DNA from: CAYJVP01 sp964373615
Lineage (GTDB): Bacteria > Patescibacteriota > Patescibacteriia > UBA9934 > GWF2-40-263
Assembly: GCA_964373615.1 (NCBI GenBank)
Contig: CAYJVP010000010.1
Span: forward strand, 1 to 20,216
Direction: 5' to 3'
Length of the DNA stretch: 20,216 nt
Below the pieces are notes generated by a model. The model was not told the origin of the DNA. It saw only the letters and a program-made list of their open reading frames with translations, and made no database searches. Positions 5,393 to 13,743 of the stretch are shown here, one piece after another. A program made the position numbers and the translations under genes. Positions within the stretch are counted from its first letter, which is position 1. Each line of letters starts with the position of its first letter.

Positions 5393-6400
5393 ATGCTACG
5401 CGTTGCTATCAACGGGTTCGGCCGGATTGGCAGAACCACCCTCAAAGCCGGTTGGGGTCGATCCAACATCCAATTCGTTGCCGTGAACGACCTGACCGAG
5501 CCGAAGATTCTCGCGCATCTTTTGAAATACGATTCGGTGTTTCGCGTCTGGCCGCATGAGATTGGTTTTGACGAACATCACCTTGTTATCGACGGCAAAA
5601 AGTTACCGGTCGTGGCCGAGATCGAACCCGCGAAGCTTCCCTGGAAGCAATACAAGGTGGACGTCGTGATCGAATCAACAGGGCGTTTCACGAATCGGGA
5701 GGCCGCGAAGGCGCATCTTACCGCGGGCGCCAAAAAGGTGGTGATTTCCGCTCCGGCAAAAGAGGTTCCGACGTATCTTATGGGTGTGAACCACACGGCA
5801 TGCAAAAAGTCAGACACCATCGTCAATAACGCCTCGTGCACGACGAATTCCATTGCGCCCGTGGCCGCGATCATGCAGGAGACGTTCGGCGTTAAGAAGG
5901 CAATGATGACAACGATCCATTCGGTTACGGCTGAACAGAACATTGTGGACAGTCTGCCGCCGAAGCTTCATCCGGACATGCGCCGCGCCAGAAGCGCGCT
6001 TGTGAACATGGTGCCAACGTCAACGGGAGCGGCGAAGGCTACCACCGAGGTCTTGCCGGAGCTCAAGGGGAAATTCGATGGGATTGCGGTGCGTGTGCCC
6101 ACGCTCGACGTATCGCTTTCGGATTTCACCTTCGTCTTGAAGCGAAAGGTCACGGTCGATGAGGTCAACGCGGCGTTTTGTAAGGCCGCGAAAGCTCCAC
6201 GTTGGAAGGGGGTGCTCGCTGTTTCCGATGTGCCGCTCGTCTCTTCCGATTTTATCGGCAATCCCTATTCGTCCGTGGTTGATCTTGAGATGACGCGCGT
6301 GGTTGACGGCGATCTTGTGAAGGTGCTTGCGTGGTATGACAACGAGTGGGGATATGCGGTTCATTTGATCGACATGGTTCTGCACGTCGGGAAATTGTGA
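5393..6400 (+). CDS. gap: Glyceraldehyde-3-phosphate dehydrogenase, type I
   Basis: This enzyme oxidises glyceraldehyde-3-phosphate to 1,3-bisphosphoglycerate with NAD and phosphate in the cytoplasm. The 335-residue product starts MLRVAINGFGRIGR (Rossmann motif). D33 in VND indicates preference for NAD. Catalytic C149 is in SCTTN (148-152) and H176 in TTIHSVT. The phosphate-binding PTSTGAAKA and the C-terminal WYDNEWGYA are intact. The frame extends upstream to 5375, but that ATG lies in the terminator/promoter segment; homology starts at 5393. It heads a block with pgk, eno and gpmI. Its TGA overlaps the GTG start of the next gene by four bases. Confidence 0.96.
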   Translation: MLRVAINGFGRIGRTTLKAGWGRSNIQFVAVNDLTEPKILAHLLKYDSVFRVWPHEIGFDEHHLVIDGKKLPVVAEIEPAKLPWKQYKVDVVIESTGRFTNREAAKAHLTAGAKKVVISAPAKEVPTYLMGVNHTACKKSDTIVNNASCTTNSIAPVAAIMQETFGVKKAMMTTIHSVTAEQNIVDSLPPKLHPDMRRARSALVNMVPTSTGAAKATTEVLPELKGKFDGIAVRVPTLDVSLSDFTFVLKRKVTVDEVNAAFCKAAKAPRWKGVLAVSDVPLVSSDFIGNPYSSVVDLEMTRVVDGDLVKVLAWYDNEWGYAVHLIDMVLHVGKL

Positions 6401-7428
6401 ACTGGGTTTTCTACGAGGTCATCATTTATTTCTTCCTCATTGCGGTCGGGGCGTTCCTGATTGAAACCGGCGTCCGGTGGAAGACGCCTGCCCGCCGCCC
6501 GCCAGAGGCGGGTCCGCTCGCCTCGCTCTCGCCTCGCGGCGACCCGCTTCGCTTGCGAAGCGGGCCTCTGGCGGAAAGCCCTGAGCAAAGTCGACGGGGC
6601 AAAGGCGTGTTCAAACGACGGCGTCTTGCTGGCATTGTCGTGTTTCTGTTCAGTGCGGCGTGGTTGACGATTTTTTTCGGTAGTTTTGTGGAGCCGCGCA
6701 CACTTGTCGTTCGCGCGTACGAAGCGGACATTGGTTCTGCGGACGGACAGAGTGTGCGAGCGGCCGTTGTTTCTGACCTGCACCTTGGGCCCTATAAAGG
6801 CGAATCGTGGACGCGGAGTGTTGTTGATCGCATAAACGCCGAGCAGCCGGATGTGATTTTTCTGCTCGGCGATTTTGTTTCGGATCGCGTGGAGGCCGCG
6901 GAAGGGCTTGCCCCACTTGTTGACCTTGCTGCGCCCTATGGCGTGTACGCCGTCACGGGCAACCACGAATATCAGAGCGGCGGCGCTCAGACGATCGTTG
7001 AAAAACTCCGCGCGCTTAGGATGACCGTTCTTCAAAACACATCGACGCGCCTTCATATTTCTGGAAAGGAAGTCACGCTTGTAGGCGTGGATGACATTTG
7101 GTTCGAAGGCAATCCATACGCGGCGATGAAGGGGTTGACGGCAGAAGACACCGTCGTTCTTCTTTCGCACAATCCGGACATCGTGTACTCTCCGGATGCG
7201 CATCTCGCCGATCTTATCCTTGCCGGGCACACGCACGGCGGGCAGATTCGCTTGCCGATATTGGGTCCCATCGCCGAAATTCCGACCGCGCTCGGCCAGG
7301 TCTACGATAAAGGAATGTTTACGTTTGAGGGGATCCCGCTTTTTATCACCTCGGGTCTTGGGGAAACCGGTCCACGTGCGCGGCTGTTTAACCCGCCAGA
7401 AATTTCCATGGTGACGATTAAATTTTAG
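6397..7428 (+). CDS. Membrane-anchored metallophosphoesterase (YkuE-like)
   Basis: A calcineurin-like phosphoesterase; the substrate cannot be told from sequence. Membrane-anchored members of this type act on lipids or envelope nucleotides. The 343-residue product starts with GTG at 6397, overlapping the gap stop by four bases. Membrane segments lie at about residues 4-22 and 78-96. The metal motifs are intact: D127-L-H129, GD 158-159, GNHE 188-191, SH 257-258 and GHTHGG 277-282. Between the two membrane segments, residues ~34-68 (Arg, Pro, Gly and Ser-rich) are coded by a palindromic repeat insertion (6498-6600), in frame and without a stop. Translation probably couples to gap; only two bases separate its stop from the NADH dehydrogenase start. 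Confidence 0.85.
   Translation: MNWVFYEVIIYFFLIAVGAFLIETGVRWKTPARRPPEAGPLASLSPRGDPLRLRSGPLAESPEQSRRGKGVFKRRRLAGIVVFLFSAAWLTIFFGSFVEPRTLVVRAYEADIGSADGQSVRAAVVSDLHLGPYKGESWTRSVVDRINAEQPDVIFLLGDFVSDRVEAAEGLAPLVDLAAPYGVYAVTGNHEYQSGGAQTIVEKLRALRMTVLQNTSTRLHISGKEVTLVGVDDIWFEGNPYAAMKGLTAEDTVVLLSHNPDIVYSPDAHLADLILAGHTHGGQIRLPILGPIAEIPTALGQVYDKGMFTFEGIPLFITSGLGETGPRARLFNPPEISMVTIKF
6498..6600. repeat. Composite palindromic insertion in the phosphoesterase gene
   Basis: The outer arms CCGCCAGAGGC (6499-6509) and GCCTCTGGCGG (6564-6574) are perfect complements. Inside is a 10-bp perfect hairpin CCCGCTTCGC-TT-GCGAAGCGGG (6543-6564). It is followed by CCCTGAGCAAAGTCGACGGG (6580-6599), a variant of the element at 69-112. 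The whole piece is translated as a linker of the phosphoesterase. Confidence 0.7.
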
Positions 7429-7430
7429 CT

Positions 7431-8705
7431 ATGACGAATCAAACGACTCCACGTACGGTAATTTTGGGGGCCGGATTCGGTGGGTTGCGCACGGCGCTTG
7501 AGCTTGAACGGCAGTGTGGCCGATCAGGCGCTTGCGAAATCCTTCTTATTGATAAGGAGACCGAGCATCATTACTCGGCTTTACTCTATGAGGTTGCCAC
7601 CGGCGGGCTCGAGATGCCGCCCGCGCAGTGTGTGGGCGAGCTCCACGCCGGGGTCTGCGTAAACTTTGAGCAGTACACGACCATCGTTGGGGCGAGACAC
7701 ATTCGATTTCGCCGCGGGACGGTCACGAACGTTGATCACGCGCGTCGGATCATTCGGTTTGAGGATGGAAGTACGCAATCGTATGACGATGTTGTTCTTG
7801 CGTTTGGCGCGGAAGTCGCGACGTACGGCATCTCCGGTCTTGATACGCATGCGCTTCCCATGAAAACGCTGCGGGACGCCATGCGCGTTCGCGTGCATTT
7901 GTATCGACTTCTCGGTGAATATAAAAAAGGTGAGCGTGACCATCTTTCCATCGTCGTTGGGGGAGCCGGGGCAACAGGTTGTGAATTTTCCGCGGAGCTT
8001 GGGAATTTTTTCGAACGTATCGCCCGCGCCGGTGTCTTCAAACCAGCCGATCTTCGTCTGACCCTTGTGGAAGCCGGCCCGAACATTCTTGGTATGATGC
8101 GTTCGCGTCTTCAGGTGTTCGCGCGAAAACGGCTCGAGAGGCTCGGGGTGAAGATCTTGACGGATACGGCCATTGAGAGTGTGGAGAGCCATACGGTTCG
8201 CCTCAAATCCGGGGAAACGCTTGAGGCAGACCTTATGGTGTGGACCGGCGGGATCAAACCAGCTGCCGTGATCTCGAACCTCGATTTTCCAAAAGACAAG
8301 AAAGGAAGACTTCTGGTTGATGAAACCCTGCGCGTCCAGGGCCAGGAACGCGTCTATGCGCTTGGGGATGCCGCGGCGTTCGTGGTGGATCCTGCCACGG
8401 GTCAAAGCGTGCCCGCGCTTGCTCAAGTCGCGATTGCGGAGGCAGGAATCGTTGCAAAAAACATCGTGCGCGCACAAGAAGGGAAGTCGCTCCTTGGGTA
8501 TCGTCCACCCAAGCATTGGCCAACCATTCTGCCGCTTGGAGGGAAGTACGCGATTGCGGATTTTGGCAGGCTGACCCTTACAGGTTGGCCGGCTTACGTC
8601 CTTCGTAGATTTGTTGATCTGTACTATTTTGCAAGCATTCTTCCTCTCCATTACGCCTGGCATATGTGGTTGCGGGGTGCTAAAATGTACATTCAGAATG
8701 ACTAA
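7431..8705 (+). CDS. ndh: Type II NADH dehydrogenase-like flavoprotein
   Basis: A two-dinucleotide-binding-domain flavoprotein. The family passes electrons from NADH to quinone at the membrane surface without pumping protons. The 424-residue product has the FAD-binding GAGFGGL at 13-19, the NADH-binding GGAGATG at 177-183, and the second FAD motif YALGDAAAF at 309-317. The quinone-site motif AQxxxQ appears as AQVAIA (331-336), so the second Gln is missing. The C-terminus (about 384-420) is rich in Trp, Tyr and Leu and probably dips into the membrane. The gene sits between gap and pgk, which suggests it recycles NADH from glycolysis or uses another acceptor. A different reductase of the same fold is possible. 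Confidence 0.85.
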   Translation: MTNQTTPRTVILGAGFGGLRTALELERQCGRSGACEILLIDKETEHHYSALLYEVATGGLEMPPAQCVGELHAGVCVNFEQYTTIVGARHIRFRRGTVTNVDHARRIIRFEDGSTQSYDDVVLAFGAEVATYGISGLDTHALPMKTLRDAMRVRVHLYRLLGEYKKGERDHLSIVVGGAGATGCEFSAELGNFFERIARAGVFKPADLRLTLVEAGPNILGMMRSRLQVFARKRLERLGVKILTDTAIESVESHTVRLKSGETLEADLMVWTGGIKPAAVISNLDFPKDKKGRLLVDETLRVQGQERVYALGDAAAFVVDPATGQSVPALAQVAIAEAGIVAKNIVRAQEGKSLLGYRPPKHWPTILPLGGKYAIADFGRLTLTGWPAYVLRRFVDLYYFASILPLHYAWHMWLRGAKMYIQND

Positions 8706-8713
8706 TCTTGTTT

Positions 8714-9898
8714 ATGCGTCTTCGCACGCTCCGGTCAGCTCGATCGCTTCGCGGCAAGCGTGTTTTGGTGCGCATCGACGGGAATGTGCCGGTGAAGAGG
8801 GGAAAGGCCGTGGACGGACCGTATGGAAAAATCGCGCGCGCGGCGGTTGACTTGGAGTGGCTGCGTCAGCATGGGGCGCGGCTCGTGGTTGTGACACATC
8901 TGGGGAGACCGGACGGAAAACGCACGGGCGCTTATTCCGTGGCGCCCGTTGGGCGGCGTTTGTCAGAGTTGCTTGGGATCCCGGTGCGTGTGACGCGTGA
9001 GGTGGTAGGATCGGCAGCAGAGCGGCTTTCTCGCGGGTTGGAAAACGGGGACGTGATGCTTATTGAAAATGTCCGGTTCCATCCGGGAGAAGAGGGCAAC
9101 AGCCGTGCGTTTGCCCAACAACTCGCAGCGCTTGCGGATGCCTATGTGAATGACGCATTCGCCGTGAGTCACCGCGCACACGCTTCTGTTGATGCGATTT
9201 GCGAAGAGCTCCCCTCCTACGCCGGGCCACTCGTTGTCCATGAGGTGAATGTTCTCGGTTCCTTGCACGCCGCCGCACGCCATCCGTTCGTCCTCGCCAT
9301 GGGTGGGCTCAAAATGACAGACAAACTTCCCGTTTTGGAAAAATTTTTGCCGATGGTTGACATGGTTCTGATCGGGGGAGCGCTTGCCCACGCATTTTTT
9401 GTGGCGGAGGGTCGGTCGATCGGCCGGTCGATATTTGAAAAGGAAGGGGTCCAGATGGCCAAGAAGCTGCTTCGCCGTTTTGGGGAGAAGATTCGTCTTC
9501 CCGAGGACGTGTATGTGGTGAAACGGTTAAGTGCGCAGGCCAAACCAAGACTCGTTTCTATTGATCACGTTGGCGCGCGCGAGTTCGTGGTCGATATTGG
9601 ACGTCGTTCGCTTCTGTCATTCGTCCACAACATTCGGCAGGCGCGTACGATCGTGTGGAACGGGCCGTTTGGGTATTGTGAAGTGCCGAAGTTTTCCTCT
9701 GGCACGCGCGAACTCGCGCGCGCGATCGCCTCGCGCACCGGTCGAGCCAAGACGATCGTCGGCGGTGGTGATACCATTCCGGTCATTGAGGCAGCCGGAC
9801 TTTCGCGTCGCTTTACGCTTGTCTCAACCGGAGGCGGGGCCATGCTCGAATTTCTCGCGGGAAAAAAGTTGCCAGGGCTTGAGGCGTTAGAAGCGTAA
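8714..9898 (+). CDS. pgk: Phosphoglycerate kinase (divergent N-terminus)
   Basis: It transfers phosphate from 1,3-bisphosphoglycerate to ADP. The 394-residue product has typical blocks THLGRPDG, IENVRFHPGEE, AYVNDAFAVSHRAHAS, GGLKMTDKLPVLEKFL, IVWNGPFG, IVGGGDTIP and STGGGAMLEFLAGKKLPGLEAL. Two N-terminal features are unusual. The substrate-site VDFNVP reads IDGNVP. The segment that normally contains the catalytic Arg (DDTRIRAALP) reads DGPYGKIARAA, apparently with Lys at the Arg position and one or two extra residues. The first ATG (8714) is chosen; a TTG at 8708 is also in frame. No Shine-Dalgarno site is visible eight bases after the ndh stop. Followed by palindromic repeat copy 3. Confidence 0.94.
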   Translation: MRLRTLRSARSLRGKRVLVRIDGNVPVKRGKAVDGPYGKIARAAVDLEWLRQHGARLVVVTHLGRPDGKRTGAYSVAPVGRRLSELLGIPVRVTREVVGSAAERLSRGLENGDVMLIENVRFHPGEEGNSRAFAQQLAALADAYVNDAFAVSHRAHASVDAICEELPSYAGPLVVHEVNVLGSLHAAARHPFVLAMGGLKMTDKLPVLEKFLPMVDMVLIGGALAHAFFVAEGRSIGRSIFEKEGVQMAKKLLRRFGEKIRLPEDVYVVKRLSAQAKPRLVSIDHVGAREFVVDIGRRSLLSFVHNIRQARTIVWNGPFGYCEVPKFSSGTRELARAIASRTGRAKTIVGGGDTIPVIEAAGLSRRFTLVSTGGGAMLEFLAGKKLPGLEALEA

Positions 9899-9907
9899 AT
9901 TTTTTGA

Positions 9908-10036
9908 GGGACCTCTGCAAAACTGCGTCTTTTCGTCTCACGGGCACCCGTCGACCCCACTCAACGTAGGTTTCCCTACGTTTCGTGGGGCTCGACAGCC
10001 CGTTTGACGAAAATCCATCAGTTTTTCAGGGGTCCC
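9908..10036. repeat. 129-bp palindromic repeat, copy 3 (complete), between pgk and eno
   Basis: GGGACCTCTG (9908-9917) pairs with CAGGGGTCCC (10027-10036), and the arms continue imperfectly to the perfect apex AACGTAGG-TTTC-CCTACGTT. Its length is identical to copy 2. It fills the whole pgk-eno spacer and ends 12 bases before the eno ATG. If pgk and eno share a transcript, the mRNA carries this long hairpin, which could act as a terminator, a processing site or a stability element. Confidence 0.9.
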
Positions 10037-10048
10037 TAGAGAAGACCT

Positions 10049-11308
10049 ATGGCGAAGATTCATGCGATTCATGCTCACGAAATTCTTGACTCCCGCGGCA
10101 ACCCGACCGTTGGCGTAACGGTTTTGCTATCAGACGGCACAACCGGCAGCGCATCTGTGCCAAGCGGCGCCTCGACAGGCTCGCATGAAGCGCTTGAGTT
10201 GCGCGATGGCGATCCAAAACGTTACGGCGGGAAGGGAGTGTTGAAGGCCATACACAACATTCACAAAAAAATCGCGCCAAAACTTCTCGGGATGAACATT
10301 CATGCCCAGCGCGATATTGACATGACGATGCTCATGCTCGATGGCACGGTCGACAAGAGCCATCTCGGCGCGAATGCCATTCTTGGCGTGAGTCTCGCCT
10401 GCGCGCATGCGGGAGCCCGTCACAAACACAAACCGCTTTATCAGTACTTGCGTTGGGTTTACGACCTTCCGCATCAGGGGTTTCGTTTGCCCTCTCCCAC
10501 CATGAACGTGATGAATGGCGGCGCGCATGCGGGATGGATTCTCGATTTCCAGGAATTCATGATCGTGCCGCAGCAGAAAAAATTTCGAGAGCGCGTGCGC
10601 TGCGGAGCCGAGGTTTTTCACGTGCTTGGAGGTCTCCTTAAAAAAAGAGGGTTCTCGACCCTTGTGGGAGACGAAGGAGGATACGCCGTGCCGTTTGCAA
10701 GAAACGAGGACGCCTTCAAAGCGATCTTGCAGGCGATCAGGGACGCGGGGTATCGCGCTGGCCGCGAGGTGATGCTTGCCATGGATCCGGCGACCTCGGA
10801 ATTTTACAACAAGAAAACAAAGCGCTACGAGCTTTGCGTTGACAAAAAGAGCCTCACGAGCGACCAGATGATCGCCATGTGGGAGAGCTGGATCAAAAAA
10901 TATCCGATCGTGTCGCTCGAAGATGGACTTGCCGAGGACGATTGGGATGGTTGGGTGAAGCTCACGAAGCGCCTCGGGAAAAAAGTGACACTCGTCGGAG
11001 ATGATTTTTTTGTGACGAACGTTGAACGTTTGAAAAAGGGAATCGCGCGCAAAGCCGGAAACGCGGTTCTCGTCAAGGTGAACCAGATCGGCTCGCTCTC
11101 GGAGGCGATGGATGCAATTTTGCTTGCGCAGCAGAGCGGATACAAGGTCTCTATCTCGCACCGCTCCGGGGAAACGTGCGACACGACGATCGCGGACCTT
11201 GCCGTGGCCGTGAACGCGGAGTTTATCAAGACGGGCTCCTTATCGCGCTCCGAGCGACTGGCCAAATATAATCGGTTGATGGAGATTGAAGAGGAGCTCA
11301 CGGTTTAA
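10049..11308 (+). CDS. eno: Enolase
   Basis: Dehydrates 2-phosphoglycerate to phosphoenolpyruvate with Mg2+. The 419-residue product starts MAKIHAIHAHEILDSRGNPTV. Key residues are present: general acid E209 in VGDEGG; metal ligands D246 (MDPATSEFY), E291 (SLEDGLAEDDW) and D318 (VGDDFFVTN); base K343 in KVNQIGSLSE; and SHRSGET and KTGSLSRSERLAKYN. The loop usually reading GGAHADNNVDIQEFM is GGAHAGWILDFQEFM here, a divergence near the active site. The start follows palindromic repeat copy 3; GAGAAG at 10039-10044 is the only Shine-Dalgarno-like stretch. The gpmI ATG begins two bases after the stop. Confidence 0.96.
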   Translation: MAKIHAIHAHEILDSRGNPTVGVTVLLSDGTTGSASVPSGASTGSHEALELRDGDPKRYGGKGVLKAIHNIHKKIAPKLLGMNIHAQRDIDMTMLMLDGTVDKSHLGANAILGVSLACAHAGARHKHKPLYQYLRWVYDLPHQGFRLPSPTMNVMNGGAHAGWILDFQEFMIVPQQKKFRERVRCGAEVFHVLGGLLKKRGFSTLVGDEGGYAVPFARNEDAFKAILQAIRDAGYRAGREVMLAMDPATSEFYNKKTKRYELCVDKKSLTSDQMIAMWESWIKKYPIVSLEDGLAEDDWDGWVKLTKRLGKKVTLVGDDFFVTNVERLKKGIARKAGNAVLVKVNQIGSLSEAMDAILLAQQSGYKVSISHRSGETCDTTIADLAVAVNAEFIKTGSLSRSERLAKYNRLMEIEEELTV

Positions 11309-11309
11309 T

Positions 11310-12896
11310 ATGGATGAACCCTCCTCACACCCTCGCCCGACCGTCTTGATGGTGCTCGACGGATTTGGTGTCGCGTCCGACGCCGAAGGAAACGCCGTGA
11401 CGCGTGCGAAGATGCCGGTGTTCCGTAAACTCGTGCAAACCTATCCGGCGATGACCCTGCGCGCGTCTGGCGAAGAGGTTGGGTTGTCGTGGGGCGAGAT
11501 GGGCAACTCGGAAGTTGGTCACCTTGCGATCGGCGCGGGTCGCGTTTATTATCAAATGTTTCCGCGCATCAATCGAGATATCGCCATGGGCACGTTCTAT
11601 GAGAATGCGGCGATTCTCAAGGCGTTTGAACACGCGAAGGTGAACAACAGTCGTGTGCATCTGGTCGGCATGGTGAGCGCCGGCCGGGTGCACTCCATGG
11701 ACGATCATTGCCATGCATTGCTTGCGTTTGCCAAACAACAGAATTTTGATCGCGTTTTTGTACAAGCCATTCTTGATGGCCGCGACACGGTGTACAACGT
11801 TGGGGTGGATTTCATTACCACCTTGCAATCAACGATGATGGAACTTGGCGTGGGGAAAATCGCCTCGCTCTCTGGGCGCCATTTTGCCATGGATCGTGAT
11901 AACCGCTGGGATCGCGTGGAAAAGGCCTACAACGCGATGGTGAAGGGAGAAGGGGAGACCGCGACGGACCCGCTTGCCGCGCTTCAAGCGTCGTATGCGA
12001 AAGAGGTATTCGATGAACAGTTCGTTCCGACGGTCATCACACAAGACGGTTCACCGGTCGGAATGATCAGCGACAACGACGCGGTGATTTTTTTCAACTT
12101 CCGCCCGGACCGCATGCGGGAGTTGACCAAGGCGTTTGTGTTGCCCGAGTTTGAGGCATTCGCGCGGCAGAAACTCCAAAATATTTTTCCAGTCACCATG
12201 GCCGAATATGAATCCGGCCTGCCGGTTACGGTCGCCTATCCTCCCGAGACGGTTGAAAAGTGTCTGGCGCAAGTTTTGTCAGAAGCGGGACTCAAACAGT
12301 TACATATCGCAGAGACCGAGAAGTACGCACACGTGACGTTTTTTTTAAACGGCACGAAGGAGGAGCCTTTTTTGGGGGAGGATCGCGTGATCATCCCCTC
12401 GCCGCGGGTGGCGTCCTACGACGAGGCCCCGGCGATGAGCGCGTTTGAGCTTACGGATCGTGTTCTCAAGGAAATAGCTTCGAACACGTACGATTTTATT
12501 GCCATGAATTTTGCCAATCCGGACATGGTTGGCCACACCGGAAATTTTGAGGCGACGGTAAAGGCCAATGAGATCGTGGATACGTGTATCGGAAAGGTTG
12601 TGAATGCGACACTTGCGAAAGGTGGCGTCGTGTTCATCACGGCTGACCATGGGAACGGCGAGGAGGTCAAGAATCTTCGAACCGGCGACATCGACAAGGA
12701 ACATTCCACGAACCCCGTGCCGTTTCTCGTGATCGGGAAACCGTTCGAAGGTATGCCGTCGCCTGCCGGGGAGGTGCCTGAAGGCGACCTCTCGCTTGTG
12801 TCTCCGGTTGGCATGCTTGCGGATGTGGCGCCAACGATTCTGTCCGTGCTTGGCATTCCGCAGCCGAGCGAGATGACCGGCCAGTCACTGATTTGA
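11310..12896 (+). CDS. gpmI: 2,3-bisphosphoglycerate-independent phosphoglycerate mutase
   Basis: A Mn2+-dependent enzyme of the alkaline phosphatase superfamily that interconverts 3- and 2-phosphoglycerate. The 528-residue product is close to the usual ~510. Metal ligand D16 is in LDGFG, and the Ser nucleophile is S67 in EMGNSEVGH. Other blocks are AILDGRDT, GRHFAMDRDNRWDRVEKAY, NFRPDRMREL, TEKYAHVTFFLNG, NFANPDMVGHTGNFEA, ITADHGNGEEV and KEHSTNPVPF. ATG at 11310 is chosen two bases after the eno stop; an in-frame TTG at 11286 overlaps eno. GAGGAG near 11291-11296 inside eno may serve as a distant ribosome site. With gap, pgk and eno it completes the lower glycolytic set except pyruvate kinase. 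The TGA stop abuts the first transposase-linked palindrome. Confidence 0.96.
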   Translation: MDEPSSHPRPTVLMVLDGFGVASDAEGNAVTRAKMPVFRKLVQTYPAMTLRASGEEVGLSWGEMGNSEVGHLAIGAGRVYYQMFPRINRDIAMGTFYENAAILKAFEHAKVNNSRVHLVGMVSAGRVHSMDDHCHALLAFAKQQNFDRVFVQAILDGRDTVYNVGVDFITTLQSTMMELGVGKIASLSGRHFAMDRDNRWDRVEKAYNAMVKGEGETATDPLAALQASYAKEVFDEQFVPTVITQDGSPVGMISDNDAVIFFNFRPDRMRELTKAFVLPEFEAFARQKLQNIFPVTMAEYESGLPVTVAYPPETVEKCLAQVLSEAGLKQLHIAETEKYAHVTFFLNGTKEEPFLGEDRVIIPSPRVASYDEAPAMSAFELTDRVLKEIASNTYDFIAMNFANPDMVGHTGNFEATVKANEIVDTCIGKVVNATLAKGGVVFITADHGNGEEVKNLRTGDIDKEHSTNPVPFLVIGKPFEGMPSPAGEVPEGDLSLVSPVGMLADVAPTILSVLGIPQPSEMTGQSLI

Positions 12897-12948
12897 TACC
12901 GTCACTAAGTGACGGTAGGGAAAACAATACCGACACTGAGTGTCGGTA
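12897..12948. repeat. Two 21-bp perfect palindromes upstream of the Y1 transposase
   Basis: At 12897-12917 TACCGTCACT-A-AGTGACGGTA and at 12928-12948 TACCGACACT-G-AGTGTCGGTA are both perfect, ten bases apart. They differ by one compensated base pair in the arm (GTCACT/AGTGAC against GACACT/AGTGTC) and at the central base. They resemble REP sequences kept next to the transposase that mobilises them. Confidence 0.85.
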
Positions 12949-12956
12949 CAAAATCT

Positions 12957-13637
12957 ATGAGAAAACCTCGAATCGAAATCGAAACCGTGTACCACGTCTT
13001 TAACCGCGGGACAGACCAGCGGGTCATGTTTAAGGACCGTTTTGATTTTGAGAGATTTATCGAATCCATGTATCTGTTTAATGATGAGGATTACTCCCCT
13101 ACAGGCGGGAATGTCAGGGCACGTCTCGATCGACTTGCCAGAGCTGAGTTTATTGAGGATACCCGAAAACAGCTTGTCAGAATCTACTCATTTTGTCTTC
13201 TCTCAAATCACTTTCATCTCCTTCTGGAGGCCGAGCACGAATCAGGGATATCCGAATTTCTGCATGCGTTAGAGATGGGTTACGCAAAATTTTTCAATAA
13301 CAGATACGGAAGGAGCGGAAGACTTGTCGGCTCGTCATTCCATGCCGTTCCAGTTTCTGATGAATCTCACTTTCAACATCTTCCTCGGTATATCCATCTG
13401 AACGCGCTCGACGCAAGCTCGTATCTGTGGCGCGATGGGATGGTTGATGATTGGGATAGCGTTCAAAAGTTTCTCGACGAATACCCTTGGTCTAGCCACC
13501 ATGTTTACATGGGCCAAAAGCAGACGTTGCCAATTGTGGACGAGGGGTTTGTAAGGAAGATGTTCCCCGAGCCTACCGAATACGTCGCTTTTCTTCGTGG
13601 CTGGAGCGGTCGGGAAATCTATCCCGACACTAAGTGA
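12957..13637 (+). CDS. REP-associated-type Y1 (HUH) transposase
   Basis: A single-strand DNA transposase of the IS200/IS605 Y1 superfamily, REP-associated (RAYT) branch, expected to nick hairpin DNA and form a 5'-phosphotyrosine link. The 226-residue product shows YHVFNRG near the N-terminus, the HUH motif H85-F-H87 in SNHFHLLLE, the likely nucleophile Y109 in EMGYAKFFNNRYGRSGRL, and YIHLNA at 145-150. The ATG at 12957 is chosen because upstream in-frame codons are palindrome sequence. The stop TGA lies inside the next palindrome (13622-13642), so the last four residues, PDTK, are repeat-coded. Flanking palindromes on both sides, and the absence of a second transposon gene, favour a RAYT over a full insertion sequence. 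Confidence 0.88.
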   Translation: MRKPRIEIETVYHVFNRGTDQRVMFKDRFDFERFIESMYLFNDEDYSPTGGNVRARLDRLARAEFIEDTRKQLVRIYSFCLLSNHFHLLLEAEHESGISEFLHALEMGYAKFFNNRYGRSGRLVGSSFHAVPVSDESHFQHLPRYIHLNALDASSYLWRDGMVDDWDSVQKFLDEYPWSSHHVYMGQKQTLPIVDEGFVRKMFPEPTEYVAFLRGWSGREIYPDTK

Positions 13638-13642
13638 CGGTA
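13622..13642. repeat. Transposase-linked palindrome, copy 3 (hybrid arms)
   Basis: The left arm CCGACACT matches the left arm of the copy at 12928, while the right arm AGTGACGG matches the right arm of the copy at 12897, so the stem has a mismatch. It contains the transposase stop codon and borders the assembly gap. Confidence 0.8.
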
Positions 13643-13643
13643 C

Positions 13644-13743
13644 NNNNNNNNNNNNNNNNNNNNNNNNNNNNNNNNNNNNNNNNNNNNNNNNNNNNNNNNN
13701 NNNNNNNNNNNNNNNNNNNNNNNNNNNNNNNNNNNNNNNNNNN
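13644..13743. other. Assembly gap (100 N)
   Basis: Exactly 100 N, the usual placeholder for a gap of unknown size. The same hybrid palindrome sits on both edges (13622-13642 and 13744-13762), so the assembler probably broke at repeated palindromes. Real sequence, possibly a palindrome cluster, is missing here. Confidence 0.95.
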
